Assembly (NCBI GenBank): GCA_031769625.1
Contig: JAUIMM010000583.1
Span: forward strand, 1,211,501 to 1,275,500
Reading direction: 5' to 3'
DNA: 64,000 bases
Source: Taudactylus pleione
Lineage: Eukaryota > Chordata > Amphibia > Anura > Myobatrachidae
Shown: positions 22,608-34,915 of the stretch, piece after piece
Numbering within the stretch: position 1 is the stretch's first letter
Layout: every line of letters begins with the position of its first letter
Made by a program: the position numbers and the translations under genes
The notes under the pieces: model-generated
What the model was told of the DNA's origin: nothing
Databases searched by the model: none
What the model saw: only the letters and a program-made list of their open reading frames with translations

Positions 22608-23850
22608 CTGAGTGGGTGTGACCAGTGCTGTGTGTGTATACGGTGCCACATGCGGGTGTGACCAGTGCTGTGTGTGTATACGATGCCACATGTGGGTGAG
22701 ACCAGTTCTGTGTGTGTATATGGTGCCACATGTGGGTGTGACCAGTGCTTCCTGGGTGTATATGGTGCCACATGTGGGTGTGACCAGTGCTGTCTGTGTA
22801 TATGGTGCCACATGTGGGTGAGACCAGTGCTGTCTGTGTATATGGTGCCACATGTGGGTGTGACCAGTGCTGTCTTTGTATATGGTGCCACATGTGGGTG
22901 AGACCAGTGCTGTCTTTGTATACGGTGCCACATGTGGGTGTGACCAGTGCTTCCTGGGTGTATATGGTGCCACATGTGGGTGTGACCAGTGCTGTCTGTG
23001 TATACGGTGCCACGTGTGGATGTGACCAGTGCTTCCTGGGTGTATACGGTGCCACATGTGGGTGAGACCAGTGCTGTGTGTGTATACGGTGCCACATGTG
23101 GGTGTGACCAGTGCTTCCTGGGTGTATACGTTGCCACGTGTGGATGTGACCAGTGCTTCCTGGGTGTATACGGTGCCACATGTGGGTGAGGCCAGTGCTT
23201 CCTGGGTGTATACGGTGCCACATGTGGGTGAGACCAGTGCTGTGTGTGTATACGGTGCCACGTGTGGGTGTGACCAGTACTTCCTGGGTGTATACGGTGC
23301 CACATGTGGGTGAGACCAGTGCTTCCTGGTTGTATACGGTGCCACATGTGGATGTGACCAGTGCTTCCTGGGTGTATATGGTGCCACATGTGGGTGAGAC
23401 CAGTGCTGTGTGTGTATACGGTGCCACATGTGGGTGTGACCAGTGCTTCCTGGGTGTATACGGTGCCACGTGGGTGAGACCAGTGCTGTCTGTGTATACG
23501 GTGCCACGTGTGGATGTGACCAGTGCTTCCTGGGTGTATATGGTGCCACATGTGGGTGAGACCAGTGCTGTGTGTGTATACGGTGCCACATGTGGGTGTG
23601 ACCAGTGCTTCCTGGGTGTATACGGTGCCACATGTGGGTGAGACCAGTGCTGTCTGTGTATACGGTGCCGTGTGTATACGGTGCCACATGTGGGTGTGAC
23701 CAGTGCCATGTTGGCGTGTATATGGTGCAATGTGGAGGTTACCAGTGCCATGTTGGCGTGTATATGGTGCAATGTGGGTGTGACCAGTGCCATGTTGGCG
23801 TGTATATGGTGCAATGTGGAGGTTACCAGTGCCATGTTGGCTTATATGCC
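22608..23850. repeat. 40/42-bp minisatellite, about 30 units
   Basis: Units contain GGTGCCACATGTGGGTG and GACCAGTGCT. Two length classes are mixed: a 40-bp unit with TGTGTGTGTATA and a 42-bp unit with TTCCTGGGTGTATA. The last four units (from about 23700) are a distinct 42-bp type with CATGTTGGCGTGTATATGG. Most units carry CACATGTG or CACGTG. The very long frames on both strands are by-products of the repeat. Confidence 0.95.
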
Positions 23851-25340
23851 TTTGCACTAAGTGGTCTATGTAGTAGACCAAATAAAAGCTCTTTTCCAGC
23901 ACTTACTGTCACTTTGTATAATGAAGCCCTTTAGAATAATGCAGTGTGAGGTGAAATCGCTGTTCTCTCCACCTGTTCTTTTCTCTTAATAACTGCGCTG
24001 CGGCCACCAGAGGTATCAATGGTGGCTGCGCGCTAACTCTGTTTAATAAAATGAATGAAGCGAAGCTTCTCTGACGCATCCCAGGATGCAGTGATGTGCG
24101 CACTCAGGGGAGATAAGCAGACCGCTCTCTCCCATACTGTGTTGCGCCCTTTTGGCCGGGAGGTGCATGCGCACAGGGCACTTGCCATCTTTGGCAAAGG
24201 TGATGGGCACTGGGCTCCTTTATCTCCTCGCCAGGACAGACGTATCCGCTGGGCCTGTCCCAGCACACACACAATGCTTTCTATCTGGAGATGAAAGTAT
24301 TTGTGCTGCTCTTTGCAATTTTTTAATAGAGCCCTAAGTATGTATAAGTGTAAAAAGTACATCATTTAGTGATAAAAATAGAAATACAATTTCTAGACTT
24401 CCGGTATGATTTATGGCTGTCATAATGATGGGCCTATTTATATATGAAGGCCTGTGGCTGTATCTCCATCCACCCCATTGTTAGCCCTGCCCTGACCATT
24501 ACTGACGCTAGCTCTGTAGCCATTTATGTTGGGCAGGGTGTGATGCGTCTACAAGACATTCTTACTATTCAGGCAGTTTGGGAGAGGTCCTAATATACCA
24601 CTGACCCACAGTGTCCAAGACACCCATGAATACATTGCTGAATGATTGTCCTACCCACCTTACTGGTTACCCTAAGTACATATGGATGCGTATGAACATT
24701 GCGAGGCTTTATTCAGAATATCTGCACCAAGGAAAACTGTATACTAGAGCAGAGATGTACTAAAGGCCTGGGAAATTGTTACACAATGTGCCGTTGACCC
24801 ATGAGAGATCTGGGGTTTAAAAGGAACTTTTTACCCAAATATTAGAGTTTTCAGATGAATTATGAAGTTTTAAAGTAATTTCTCCACCCTTTACCAGTAC
24901 GGATTAATTGCTGCACCCCTCAGCTTTATTTTTAGCTAAGTGTTGTCTGTGTCCCTCCCTTGACAACTTCATGAAGGAGGAGCATCGACAACCTGACTGG
25001 CTGTACACTGCAGGATGTACATAGCAGGATCCATGCATGTAATAATGTCTGCGAGCTGTCTCCCAATGGTTCATTTATTTTCCTACTTCTCCTCGTGGGA
25101 CTCGCAGCAGGTGAATAACATGGACTCCTGTACGTGAGGTCATCTGCTATTTTCATGGCATGGAAACTGTTACGTAATGTTCTGGTTGTGGCCGCTGATT
25201 ATATCAGCCGTCCCCGGTGTACATTTAGAAAGCCTCCTGAGACGCTCTTTCTTTTATTTAGAAGACTCACAATTCACAAACCAGCGGGAGAGTTCTCTAA
25301 TCCAAATAGCAAAAACTCTACTGCAACTTCTCCGGTAAAT
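23851..25340. other. No recognised feature
   Basis: No exon or repeat ends identified. An AATAAA at about 23881 follows the minisatellite but has no gene to serve. Confidence 0.35.
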
Positions 25341-25969
25341 CACATTGGGGGGGAATTCAGTTTAGCGCGAGTTTAAGCCTCCGCGATGAGTGCCTGGAGA
25401 TATTCAATTGGCCGAGCTTTGTAAACCCTTAAGTCGGGAGATGCACTTTGACACGACTATTTCCCAGGGCTTAGTCGCGCCAAACTGCTTTTTCCAGCTT
25501 AAGTGCCGAAAGCCATGCTGCCAGTGCAGGTGGTAATGCCCCGACCAGCCCCAAGGCTCAAGTTAGCGCAGACTTCTACTTGCACCTTCAGAGGGTATGA
25601 ACAAAAATCTGCTATTCGTGGGCGTATAGCGCAAAATATTTCCAGACATTCATCCCAGGAACTGTTGAACGCATTGCTCGCACTGACTGGGATACCATCC
25701 GTTTTGTTTCAAATCTGTTTGAAATAGTAAAAAAAATGTTTCTTATTCTCTTTTCCTTACAAAGTTTTACTGCTCTGTATGGAGAGGGCAAAATATATGT
25801 ATATAAACCAGCGCCTGCTTTCCAGTGTAACTTACAGTTGCTGGAACATGGTTACACCGCAGTGTCGACGATTATGATGTCAGCGTTGTTGAATTGTCCA
25901 CGTGGAACGTGTCGACATGTGAAATGCAGACATTCTCCATTTGCTGACTGTTAGGAATAGGTACTATGG
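25341..25969. other. Probable MITE remnant and GTCGAC-rich patch
   Basis: GGGGGGAATTCAGTTTAGCG near 25348 resembles the start of AATTC-type MITEs, but no right end was found. GTGTCGACG and GTCGACATG near 25863-25917 reappear at about 26592-26660 beyond the G-rich element, which suggests that element landed in an older repeat. Confidence 0.4.
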
Positions 25970-26509
25970 GGAAGCAATCGGGAACCCGACTGCCTAAATA
26001 CCGGCAGCCGGCTTTCCGACTGTCATATCCCGGCAAGGGTGAAATGCCGGGCGTCTAGATGTAGACGCCTGCATTTCCCCGACGCCGGCAGAGCGACGCC
26101 CGGCATCCCGATCGTAGTGATGCCGGGCGCCGCGAGCGGACAGCCGCGGGGGGGGGGGGAGGGTTAGGTTTAGGGCTCCCGGGGGGGGACTTGGGGTTAG
26201 GCACTCCCCCCGGGAGGGTTAGGGTTAGGCTAGGGGGAGGGAGGGTTGGGCACCCCCGGGGGGGACTTAGGGTTAGGCACCCCCCAGGGGGACTTGGGTT
26301 TAGGCAGCTGGGAAGGGGGTGGTTAGGGTTAGGCACTTGGGGGGGAAGTTAGGGTTAGGCACCCCTAAGGAGGGTTAGGGGGGATCGGGATTTCCAGCAC
26401 TGTCGGGCTTCCGCTGCTTCTAACTCTGCTCTTGTCGGGCTGCCGCTGACGGGAATCGAATAGTCGACCATGCGGCCGGCGGTATTTCATACCCATTCCG
26501 TACTATGGA
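25970..26509 (+). mobile_element. G-rich TTAGGG family, copy 4, with exact 9-bp target repeat
   Basis: Starts GGAAGCAATCGGGAACCCG. It continues with TAAATACCGGCAGCCGGC, GCCGGGCGTCTAGATGTAG and a G-rich core with repeated GGGTTAGGGTTAGGCACC (about 26150-26380). It ends GGTATTTCATACCCATTCC. GTACTATGG flanks both sides exactly (25961-25969 and 26510-26518). No transposase frame is present. The closest relative is 35717-36254. Confidence 0.8.
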
Positions 26510-26518
26510 TGAGTTGAG

Positions 26519-27531
26519 GTTTGGCTGCAGCAGGTGAGGGTCCGCGGACTCTCCATACCAGGTGTCACCCCTAGACCACCAGCAAGGTTTTGTCGACATT
26601 CAAGTCATGTCTAAATTTCATCGAGGTTGACTGTCAATGTCGACATGTTGCATGTCGGCAAAATATACCGAACCTGCGTTATTGCGTGGCGTGCAGAAGC
26701 GGCAAATTCGCCGTTTATGGAGAGTGAGTGCAGGGGTATGTATACATATGACAGCATCGCCAGTGTTGTGAAGAAAATCTGTCCCAGTTGTCTCGCACCT
26801 CCCGGGATACGAATCTGCCCCCTGGACGCGTTACGTTATTTTTTGGTTTCAGGAAGGAGGCGATGTGCACAAATAGATGTAATTAGGAATACTATAGAAA
26901 GACTGGATATTGGTTTGTCCGGTCTGCGAGGAGCAGCTGCGTATCTGGGATATCTGCCAAAGTGAATAATATCCGTTGCCTGTGAGATTACCATGGTGCA
27001 GTGAATGCGGGTGGGGGGGCTGTATAGACCATTTATTACCTGTGCATCGGGAAGTATCTCTCTTTGGTCCCATGCTTTGTGCATTTTGTGGCATGTGACT
27101 GGTGTGTATACTGTGACTGATACTGGGTCACCCTCTGAGCACAGCACCGAGCTGCAGCTCCCTTCCCCACCAGTGCAGCTTAGTGACCGGCTTATACTGG
27201 GATTGCCCCGCTGCTTCCTCATTGCCATGAGGACTTTCCCGGTGATATGCAAATAGGAGCCGGAAATAGCAGCAGATTATCCGAATGTTTCAGATGTCAG
27301 CCCGGCCATTAGGATAGATTTCCACGTACACCCCCCCCCCCCTTTAATCCACAGCCTTGATGTGCTGCTACTGCTGGCACTTATCTCCTAACAGGGCGAT
27401 AATGAATTAATTCTCTGCAGGAACATCGTCCTCTGGCTTCTGTTGAAAATCCCCCAATGTGCAGCTCTAATACGCAGTGTTTGAGTTATATCTGGTTATC
27501 TGGACTTTGTGAAATGAAGAGAAGTTACTGA
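26519..27531. other. No gene recognised
   Basis: GTCGAC-containing repeat pieces at 26592-26660. Beyond these nothing is recognised, apart from a short poly-C tract near 27331-27342. Confidence 0.35.
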
Positions 27532-28113
27532 GGGCCTGATTCAGAGCCGCTCGTAAGCGGCCGCTCGTTCGTTCCGAGCGATGTTTGCACAACTGCGCAT
27601 GCGTACGGATCGTAATACGCATGCGCGAACCAGTCAGTGCGGCCGAAAATCGTTTGTTTGCTAAATAGCGAATGCCTGCTATTTTGAGTGACAGGAGGAG
27701 GCGTATGTGGGTGGTAACAGGGGAAGGTGCTTGAAAACGGGGAGTGAGATCAGAACGCAGGCGTGCTTAAAGGTCAAAACGGGCGTTTTATGGGTGTGCA
27801 TATTTAATACCGCAGCGTCATTGACCACGTCACTTGGTTATTTTATAGATTGTGGTAGAAAAAACCAACCACAAGAATAGCGAGCAGTTCATACGCTGGA
27901 CAATGTACTCGATTAATCTAGTAAATAGCGGACATGACGTAGGATGTGAGCGGCCAGGGGGTGTAGTTTTCCAAAAAACAACCGCAAGTTTTGTTCGCTC
28001 GTTCAGACCTAGAGGCGTGAACAGACCGCAAAGAGCGAACGGTTCATTTGAATACCCACCCCTTTTTTTCTGAACGAGCGAGCGCAAATAGCGTCCGGCT
28101 CTGAATCAGGCCC
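27532..28113. mobile_element. MITE with GGGCCTGATTCAGAGC ends, TGA target
   Basis: Starts GGGCCTGATTCAGAGCCG and ends CGGCTCTGAATCAGGCCC. TGA flanks both sides (27529-27531 and 28114-28116). Its body includes TATGTGGGTGGTAACAGGGG, which matches the complement of TTACCACCCATAAATGGC in the element at 51614-52205. The two are therefore related copies in opposite orientation. Confidence 0.85.
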
Positions 28114-28560
28114 TGAGTGCAGGAGAAATCACCCATTTATCCTAAAGATCCTATGTCCTAATGTTCTAGCTCTGTTCTACTCTCCTAGATGCACCAATGA
28201 TAGGGACTCTCTACAAGGACTGCCCCTGTGTTATTTCCTGTATGTGGGGGGCATTTGTCACTCTCTTATAGAGGAGGCTGGAGATCTGTGTAGTAAGTTG
28301 TCTAGTAGGAGGCTGCCTTGCTAGTAGGAGGCTGCCTTGTTGCGATGAGAAGGTGCCTTTAGGCTTCCCATGTACTGTCCTTGTGTGTTCATTAGATTAT
28401 TGTTGCATGGTGTTATACAGTGCTGTATAGGAGTCTGTGTGTGGTTCTAGAGCAGCCATTACATGGTTAATTAAGCTGTATGTTATAATGAAGGAAACCA
28501 CTGAGGTCTCATTCTCTGATTATTTATTAGGCGCCACAAAGTGTAACCAACACCTTACAT
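28114..28560. other. No gene; small duplication
   Basis: CTAGTAGGAGGCTGCCTTG occurs twice in a row at about 28302-28340. Nothing else is recognised. Confidence 0.4.
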
Positions 28561-28562
28561 GG

Positions 28563-29280
28563 AGGGCAGGAGGGAGAGTGTACATGGATGAGGTGAGATG
28601 GCAGTCAGAGGAGGCCAGGAGGGAGAGTGGGCATGGATGAGGTGAGGCACCAGTCAGAGGAGGCCAGGAGGGAGAGTGGATGAGGTGAGATGGCGGTCAG
28701 AGGAGGCCAGGAGGGAGAGTGGGCATGGGTGAGGTGAAGTGCCAGTCATGAGTTGAGAGTGCAGGAGAGAGAGAGAGAGTGGACATGGATGAGGTGAGAT
28801 GGCGGTCAGAGGAGGGAGAGTGGACATGGATGAGGTGAGGCACCAGTCAGAGGAGGGCAGGAGGGAGTGTAGACATGGATGATGTGAGATGGTGGTCAGA
28901 GGAGGACAGCAGAGTGCAGGAGGGAGTGTGGATAGAGAGAAGGTGGCAGTCAGGAGGGCAGGAGAGTGCAGGAGGGAGTGTGGATAGAGATAAGGTGGCA
29001 GTCAGGAGGGCAAGAGGGAGTGTGGATAGAGAGAAGGTGGCAGTCAGGAGGATAGGAGAGTGCAGGAGGGAGTGTGGATAGAGAGAAGGTGGCAGTCAGG
29101 AGGACAGGAGAGTGCAGGAGGGAGTGTGGATAGAGAAGGTGGCAGTCAGGAGGACAGGAGAGTGCAGGAGGGAGTGTGGATGGAGATAAAGTGGCAGTCA
29201 GGAGGGAATGTGGATGGAGATAAGGTGGCAGTCGAGGGAATGTGGATGGAGATACGGTGGCAGTCAGAGGAGCAGAGTAA
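28563..29280. repeat. GA-rich minisatellite
   Basis: Two unit styles are seen. From 28563 the units contain GAGGTGAGATGGCGGTCAG and GGAGGCCAGGAGGGAGAG. From about 28910 they contain GGAGGGAGTGTGGATAGAG and AAGGTGGCAGTCAGGAGG. Unit length varies around 50-60 bp. Open frames across it are by-products. Confidence 0.9.
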
Positions 29281-29694
29281 GGATGGACTGAAGTGGTGAG
29301 ATGTGAAGAGGTGGCTAGTGAGAAGGTGGTTGTATGGATGATAGTTTTGGTGGCATCGGGTGAGGAAGGGGCACACCCTGGAGAAGCTTTGGAGATTGAA
29401 GTGGCATGACTGAGAGTGGGGAATGTAGGGGGTAATGCTGATATTAGGAACAGAAGGGAAGGTCCCCCTAAGTCCCCCCACTTCGGTTCTTCATCCTTTT
29501 TAGGAATTGTTGCAGATCCGCCAGTTGCAAAGTCCGGGGTGACTTAAGCAGTTGCTTGTTCCTGTTGTCCAGGGTCTCCCCCTATTCATGTTGTAGTGTA
29601 TAGTGTACAGCTACATACTGGTGATAGTCGCCCTGCGCCATAGTATGACGGGAGAGGTGTCCTGACCGGATTAGTGAGTCCTGGTTGTCTGTAA
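29281..29694. other. No recognised feature
   Basis: Unique-looking stretch after the GA-rich block. Confidence 0.3.
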
Positions 29695-29978
29695 AGGAGC
29701 CTATCCATTTACCGACATGAAAGTCTGAACGTCCAGCGTTAATACTTTCATGTCGCTTGGGTACGGGCACCACAACCTCCTTATCTATTAACATGCTGAA
29801 CCTGACGACCGTCGTCAGGTTGATGGGCATGTTCGATAGTCGGGGTCGGTAAGGACCCAGCGTGCACGCGCATCACTGGTCCTTGCCGACTATCCACTTG
29901 CAGACTTTCTGCACGTTCCGACTAAAACCTCCTGGTTTTGGTCGCATCGTGCAGAAAGTCGGCAAATATATAGGCCCC
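29695..29978. mobile_element. MITE of the GG.GC.TATCCA family, TAA target
   Basis: Starts AGGAGCCTATCCATTTACC. The complement of its right end reads GGGGCCTATATATTTGCC. TAA flanks it (29692-29694 and 29979-29981). It contains the exact hairpin AACCTGACGAC/GTCGTCAGGTT at about 29800-29822, which is also present in altered form in the element at 60862. Confidence 0.75.
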
Positions 29979-30094
29979 TAACGTCTTAAGGTGCATTATG
30001 GGATGATGTCTGCTTGTCCTGAGTCTAATATTTGTGAAACTGATCTAGTGTGAATAAGCCCCAACAGAAATTACTCTATTAAATCATTGGGTAT

Positions 30095-30788
30095 GCGGCA
30101 TGCTAGGGTTGCGCTTGCAATTAGGAATGCTGCATGCTAGGGGTGCGTTGGCATTTGGGAATGCTGCATGCTAGGGGTGCGTTGGCATTTGGGAATGCGG
30201 CGTGCTAGGGGTGCGCTGGCATTTGGGAAAGTGGCATGCTGGGGGTGCGCTGGCATTTGGGAATGCGGCATGCTGGGGGTGCGCTGGCATTTGGGAATGC
30301 GGCATGCTGGGGGTGCGCTAGCACTTGGGAATGCAGCATGCTGGGGCTGCGCTGGCAATTGGGAATGCGGCATGCTGGGGGTGCGCTGGCATTTGGGAAT
30401 GCGGCATGCTGGGGGTGCGCTGGCATTTGGGAATGCGGCATGCTGGGGGTGCGCTGGCATTTGGGAATGCGGCATGCTGGGGGTGCGCTGGCAAATGGGA
30501 ATGCGGCATGCTGGGGGTGCGCTGGCAAATGGGAATGCGGCATGCTGGGGGTGCGCTGGCAAATGGGAATGCGGCATGCTGGGGGTGCGCTGGCAAATGG
30601 GAATGCGGCATGCTGGGGGTGCGCTGGCAATTGGGAATGCGGCATGCTGGGGGTGCGCTGGCAATTGGGAATGCGGCATGCTGGGGGTGCGCTGGCAATT
30701 GGGAATGCGGCATGCTGGGGGTGCGCTGGCATTTGGGAATGCGGCATGCTGGGGGTGCGCTGGCATTTGGGAATGCGGCATGCTGGCA
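30095..30788. repeat. 34-bp minisatellite, about 20 units
   Basis: Units contain GGGAATGCGGCATGCTGGG and GGTGCGCTGGCA then ATTT, AATT or AAAT. The measured period is 34 bp (30241 and 30275). Because 34 is not divisible by three, a stop-free frame cycles through three frames with a 34-residue period. This produces long frames on both strands, and none is a gene. Variant units occur in runs: AAAT units from about 30493 to 30600, AATT units from about 30630 to 30705. Confidence 0.95.
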
Positions 30789-32409
30789 ATAATCCTGGCG
30801 CATGTTGACGTTGCAGTGGGCTGTAAATGTGACCGGCAGGCAGAGTGTATCTTATTGCACACACTTGTACCAAAATGCAATTTACATTTCTGCATAACTT
30901 ATAAATATAATGGATGCTGAATATTTTGTAGTTTGATCATTTATTTTAATTGTAAACCAGAAATGGCAAACTTACGGTTAGTACTTTTTGGGTAATGAAT
31001 GCAATGTCTAAAAACGATAAAATATACTAACTATACATTAGTTTATACGGTATGTTTATAAAACATCTGGTTACGCTCTGCCAAAGCCGAGGTCCTGTCT
31101 GATTGACCATAAATCACCCACGGCTGTGATGTTGATTTAGTTTGGATCATGCTTTCTTGCTTCCTGTGCAAATGCCCAGCGAGACCAGCGACGTCCCCGT
31201 GCCAGGCTGATGGCCGGTGCGTGCTGGGAGATCTGTCGTGGATGAAGGTGCTTCCTGGCAGTAGTGGGATTGTCTGTGTGCCAAGGAAGTGGCTCCTGTT
31301 GTGTGTACACACGAACCTCGGGGCAGGTGCTGGCTTTTCCCAGCTGGTTGCCCAGGTGACGCTGTAAATAAGGACACAGTGGATTGTGTTGCAGCTCTGC
31401 GAGGAGTACACACAGGGACATTTGCATGTAGCTTCACAGCTATTCCTGTTCATGGGGAAACGGAACTGTCGCACAATAATCTGGGGATGGTTGTACTCAG
31501 TTGGTACCCTTAAGGGTCCGTCTTGTGGTTGCGGATTATGTGTGGTCCTGTTTTTGGGGGAGGAGTGGGGGTCCTTCCTAATAATAAAAATACTTGCGTT
31601 TGAGTTTGCACCGATCCCTCGGGTGGATCACCCCACCAATGCCGCTTAATAATAGTTATTGCAGCAATCGCGTTGGAAGAGGTGCATCCAGTTAGACTAT
31701 GGCAAAAAGCTGGCCATGGGCAATTCTCTGAGTACCCTTTATCAGTGCCAATGGTAACCGCCTTTGCTGTCCTAGGGTTAGATTTGGGGCACAGGGACTG
31801 TCAGACTGTGTAACAGAGGAGGACCAGTGACCGGTATCACAAGATTAAACCTATCCCTTAGAGTGTGTGTGTGTGTTCTGTTTACTCTTGTGGGTCATCG
31901 AGGGTCCGACAGTTTCACTTTAAACCTCTGGCATTCTGAGAATTTGGCGTTACTTCTGGGAAGAAGTGTTTGTTTGCTGTGATGTACGATTGTGTACACT
32001 GTGAAAACACGCTCTTACCTGTGACACGAGGAGCTGCACACAACGCTCTATTGTGTATTTTCCCGGTTTCCGGCCTGCTCCAGTATCATTAGTGAGATTC
32101 CCTCTGCAGTTTCCTTGTGTTAGATCTCTGCGTGACACGCTGATTATATGCAAGGATGGGGGGCGCCCTGTTCCACGTACACTGTCAGCCATGTCCCTCC
32201 CGTAGGTCAAGGCGGCCTCTGACAGCTGCCGTCAGTAAACGCTCTGACAAATTGACATAATGGGATTTTGTCCTGATTCGCTCGGAAATTACCAAAAGTA
32301 AACTGAGTGCGCTGTGCGGGAGTACAGGAGAGGTCAGATGTCGCAGGTTGGTAGTGCCCTGCTGTTACAGTACAGATATATCTGGCCCGTACGTACGCGT
32401 GACTCGTTC
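30789..32409. other. No recognised feature
   Basis: No exon, RNA gene or repeat end is identified. Overlapping frames at 31043-31474 and 31149-31649 on both strands are unremarkable. Confidence 0.35.
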
Positions 32410-32610
32410 TGCGATGTGAGGAGGGGAATGGAGGCAGCAGGAAGCCTCAGACTTAGAGTTATATAGTGGGAGGAGCAGGGTCCCCCAGCAGCACAGAGTA
32501 TATCAGGAGATGAGTGATGTGTTAGTGAGGACAGAGCTGCATGTGACCAGGCAGTGACATGATGTGAGGAGGGGAATGGAGGCAGCAGGAAGCCACAGAC
32601 TGATGGTTGG
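32410..32610. repeat. Dispersed repeat (GATGTGAGGAGGGGAATGG type), two partial copies
   Basis: GCGATGTGAGGAGGGGAATGG at 32411 and ATGATGTGAGGAGGGGAATG at about 32561 are about 150 bp apart, each followed by GGCAGCAGGAAGCC. This is a short tandem arrangement of the unit seen once at 8826-8968. Confidence 0.8.
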
Positions 32611-32713
32611 TAACTACAGATGGTCGATGGCCATCCCTAGAGCAACAACTGAATTGCTCCTTTGGATGCCCATTACTTATAGGCGTGCACAAAACAATTG
32701 TATTCCCCCCTTA

Positions 32714-33319
32714 GGCCTGTATTCAATTAGTTTCGCGTGCACGATAAAGTTTTGCATGCCGGACTTTTCGCCTACATCGCATATTTTAGCCGCGGAAACT
32801 TATTGTGTGCGTACCCGCGTTTCGCCCTATTCAATTACAAGAACCGCGAAAACTGAGACACGCGAAGTCGGGACAGGTGAAAAGTGGTGTCAGAATCGGG
32901 GAAATGAGCCTGAACCCAACACCCCCACCCCCCCTCCAGAAAGATGCAGAAACATTGGGGATCAACGTAGTAGTGCCCGATTAGCTGTAATACAACTTTT
33001 TGGGGTGCATAAGTTTGCACAATTGCCTCTAATTAGCGTCTTTGCACAAGTGGGGAGGAATGGCATAAAGCAGTTTATTTTGGAGAAAATAAGTAGTCCT
33101 GCCAAATTTTGGGTACCTGAAAGTGGGTGCGAGCATATTTTAATGTCTCTAAAGTGCAGTTTTAATAATTGGGAATTTCCACCATCATAAAAGCATTTGC
33201 AATCCCAAAAACACTTGATCTCTTCTTAGTGCACCCCCAGAACCTTATTTCACTAGTTTGCAAAATCGGCGATACTTTTTTGCGGATCTCGGCTTTTCAC
33301 TCCTAATTGAATACGACTC
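32714..33319. mobile_element. MITE with GTATTCAATTAG ends, TTA target
   Basis: Left end GGCCTGTATTCAATTAG, right end CTAATTGAATACGACTC. TTA flanks it (32711-32713 and 33320-33322). The body includes GGACTTTTCGCCTAC, shared with the elements at 14932 and 15929. Confidence 0.75.
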
Positions 33320-33940
33320 TTAGTCTTAAAAGTTAATTTTGGTATTGTCCCAAGTGGTCTTCTATTCTCCCTGTTACTTATCCGTTACTGGCGTCCAGCA
33401 GGTATATTCCCATCTCTCCTGTTTCTCTGGGTCCGTGTGATAAATGTCACATATCCTGATCTCAGTCAGACATCTCTGAGCAGCCTGTATCACAACGGCC
33501 TGACCTGAGCAGACAGTATTGCTGGCTCGCTGCCCTTAATAAGATCATTTCCTTGTAATACTCTACGTGGAATTGTTGACCGACCTTAGAGATCGCGTCA
33601 CACGTTGATCTTCGCCTTGGAGCTGTACAATATTTACTGACTCTCTGACGTGGTTTATTGTGTGACAGCTGGAACTGGAAGTACTATAATCTGATCTGGA
33701 AAGTTTGTGCCCATTGATACATGGTTACCGTGTGAGTCTCATGATTGTCGGACGTGCTAGATCAGAGATACTCGCCTATGTTCCGCCACTACAGAGAGCC
33801 TGCTTCAAGGTCCGGATGTGTAAATGTTGCAGTTTTTGTTTCTTAGGGGCCCAGTTATTAACTATTTGCGGAATATTTCTCAAAAAACACCCGTATTTGG
33901 GGGGGATAACTGAAAATAATTAGTATCCCTCCGTAGAAAC
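33320..33940. other. No recognised feature
   Basis: Unique-looking stretch between two mobile elements. Confidence 0.3.
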
Positions 33941-34312
33941 CGGGATCTAGTCAGTATCCCGGCAGACGGGATTCCGATGGTCTAAATATCGGCAGAGTGT
34001 TGGGATCCCGGGTCCAGAATCCCAACCGCCAGCATCCCAAAGGTAAGTATCAGGGGAGGGTTAGGTTTAGGGTTAGGCACTAGAGGGAGGGTTATGATTG
34101 GGCACTAAGAGGGAAGGGCTAGGGGTAGGCACTGGGGGGGAAGTTAGGTTTAGGCACTAAGGGGGACGGGTTAGGTTTAGGCAACGGGCAGGGTTAGGGG
34201 TAAGGGTTCGTGTAGGGAACTTACCTTCCACTGTATGGATTGTGACTGTCGGGATTCCGTTGTCTGTATTCTGACAGCTGGCTTCCTGACAGCCGGGATC
34301 CTATACCCAACC
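33941..34312 (+). mobile_element. G-rich TTAGGG family, copy 5, with 9-11-bp target repeat
   Basis: Starts CGGGATCTAGTCAGTATCCC and ends GGGATCCTATACCCAACC. The core has GGTTAGGTTTAGGGTTAGGC and TTAGGCACTAGAGGG. CGTAGAAAC flanks both sides exactly (33932-33940 and 34313-34321), and the identity extends to CCGTAGAAACC if the edges are drawn slightly wider. Confidence 0.75.
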
Positions 34313-34321
34313 CGTAGAAAC

Positions 34322-34915
34322 CTATGGGGGCTTGTGGCTGCTGTTGGATTTACCAAACTCCGGAATGTGAAGTAGACCGCACATCTGCCGGAGTCCTGGC
34401 ACAGGAGTAAAGAACCCAGTGACGCAATCACTTCACTCCATGCACATTGTGGGGACGGGTTCCTTTCGGAGCCCCTGTCCCTCCCTGCGGGTGCTCTTGG
34501 CCGATATGATCGCCTACTGTAATGCTAATATGGCGCCCAGATCGCATTAAGTTTGTGTTCACTGATAAATGGGCCACTTAGTGTAGTTTTGTAGTCATGG
34601 GCACTTGGGGCTTCTTAGTCCTGGGTGTAGCTGCTGCAGCTCCTCTTCGCTGGTGACCACGGTTGTTTCCTCCTTACAGCTTATTTAGCATCACGATTGC
34701 AGGGTAGTCGGCAGGGCCTTGGGTTTAACACTGGGCAGCCAGGGAGCGGATTAGAGTTGGCTTTTACCCGTAGCTAACGAGATTTCGGGTGAAAAGTTTA
34801 GGCAGAAGCGATGCCTTACTGTACTGTCGGGGTGATGTGCAGTGAGAGGATTCTAATACACAGGGCTCCAAGTCTTCTGGTCTAGAAGTTTTTGTTTCTT
34901 CAGGTCCAACACTAA
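34322..34915. other. No recognised feature
   Basis: Unique-looking sequence. Confidence 0.3.

Noticed and set aside
22549..23902. Open frames of 366-435 codons on the - strand
   Set aside because: They lie wholly in the 40/42-bp minisatellite, exist in several frames at once, and repeat a short His/Thr-rich motif. This is a by-product of a stop-poor repeat unit.
30137..30920. Open frames up to 252 codons on both strands
   Set aside because: Explained by the 34-bp minisatellite cycling through frames.
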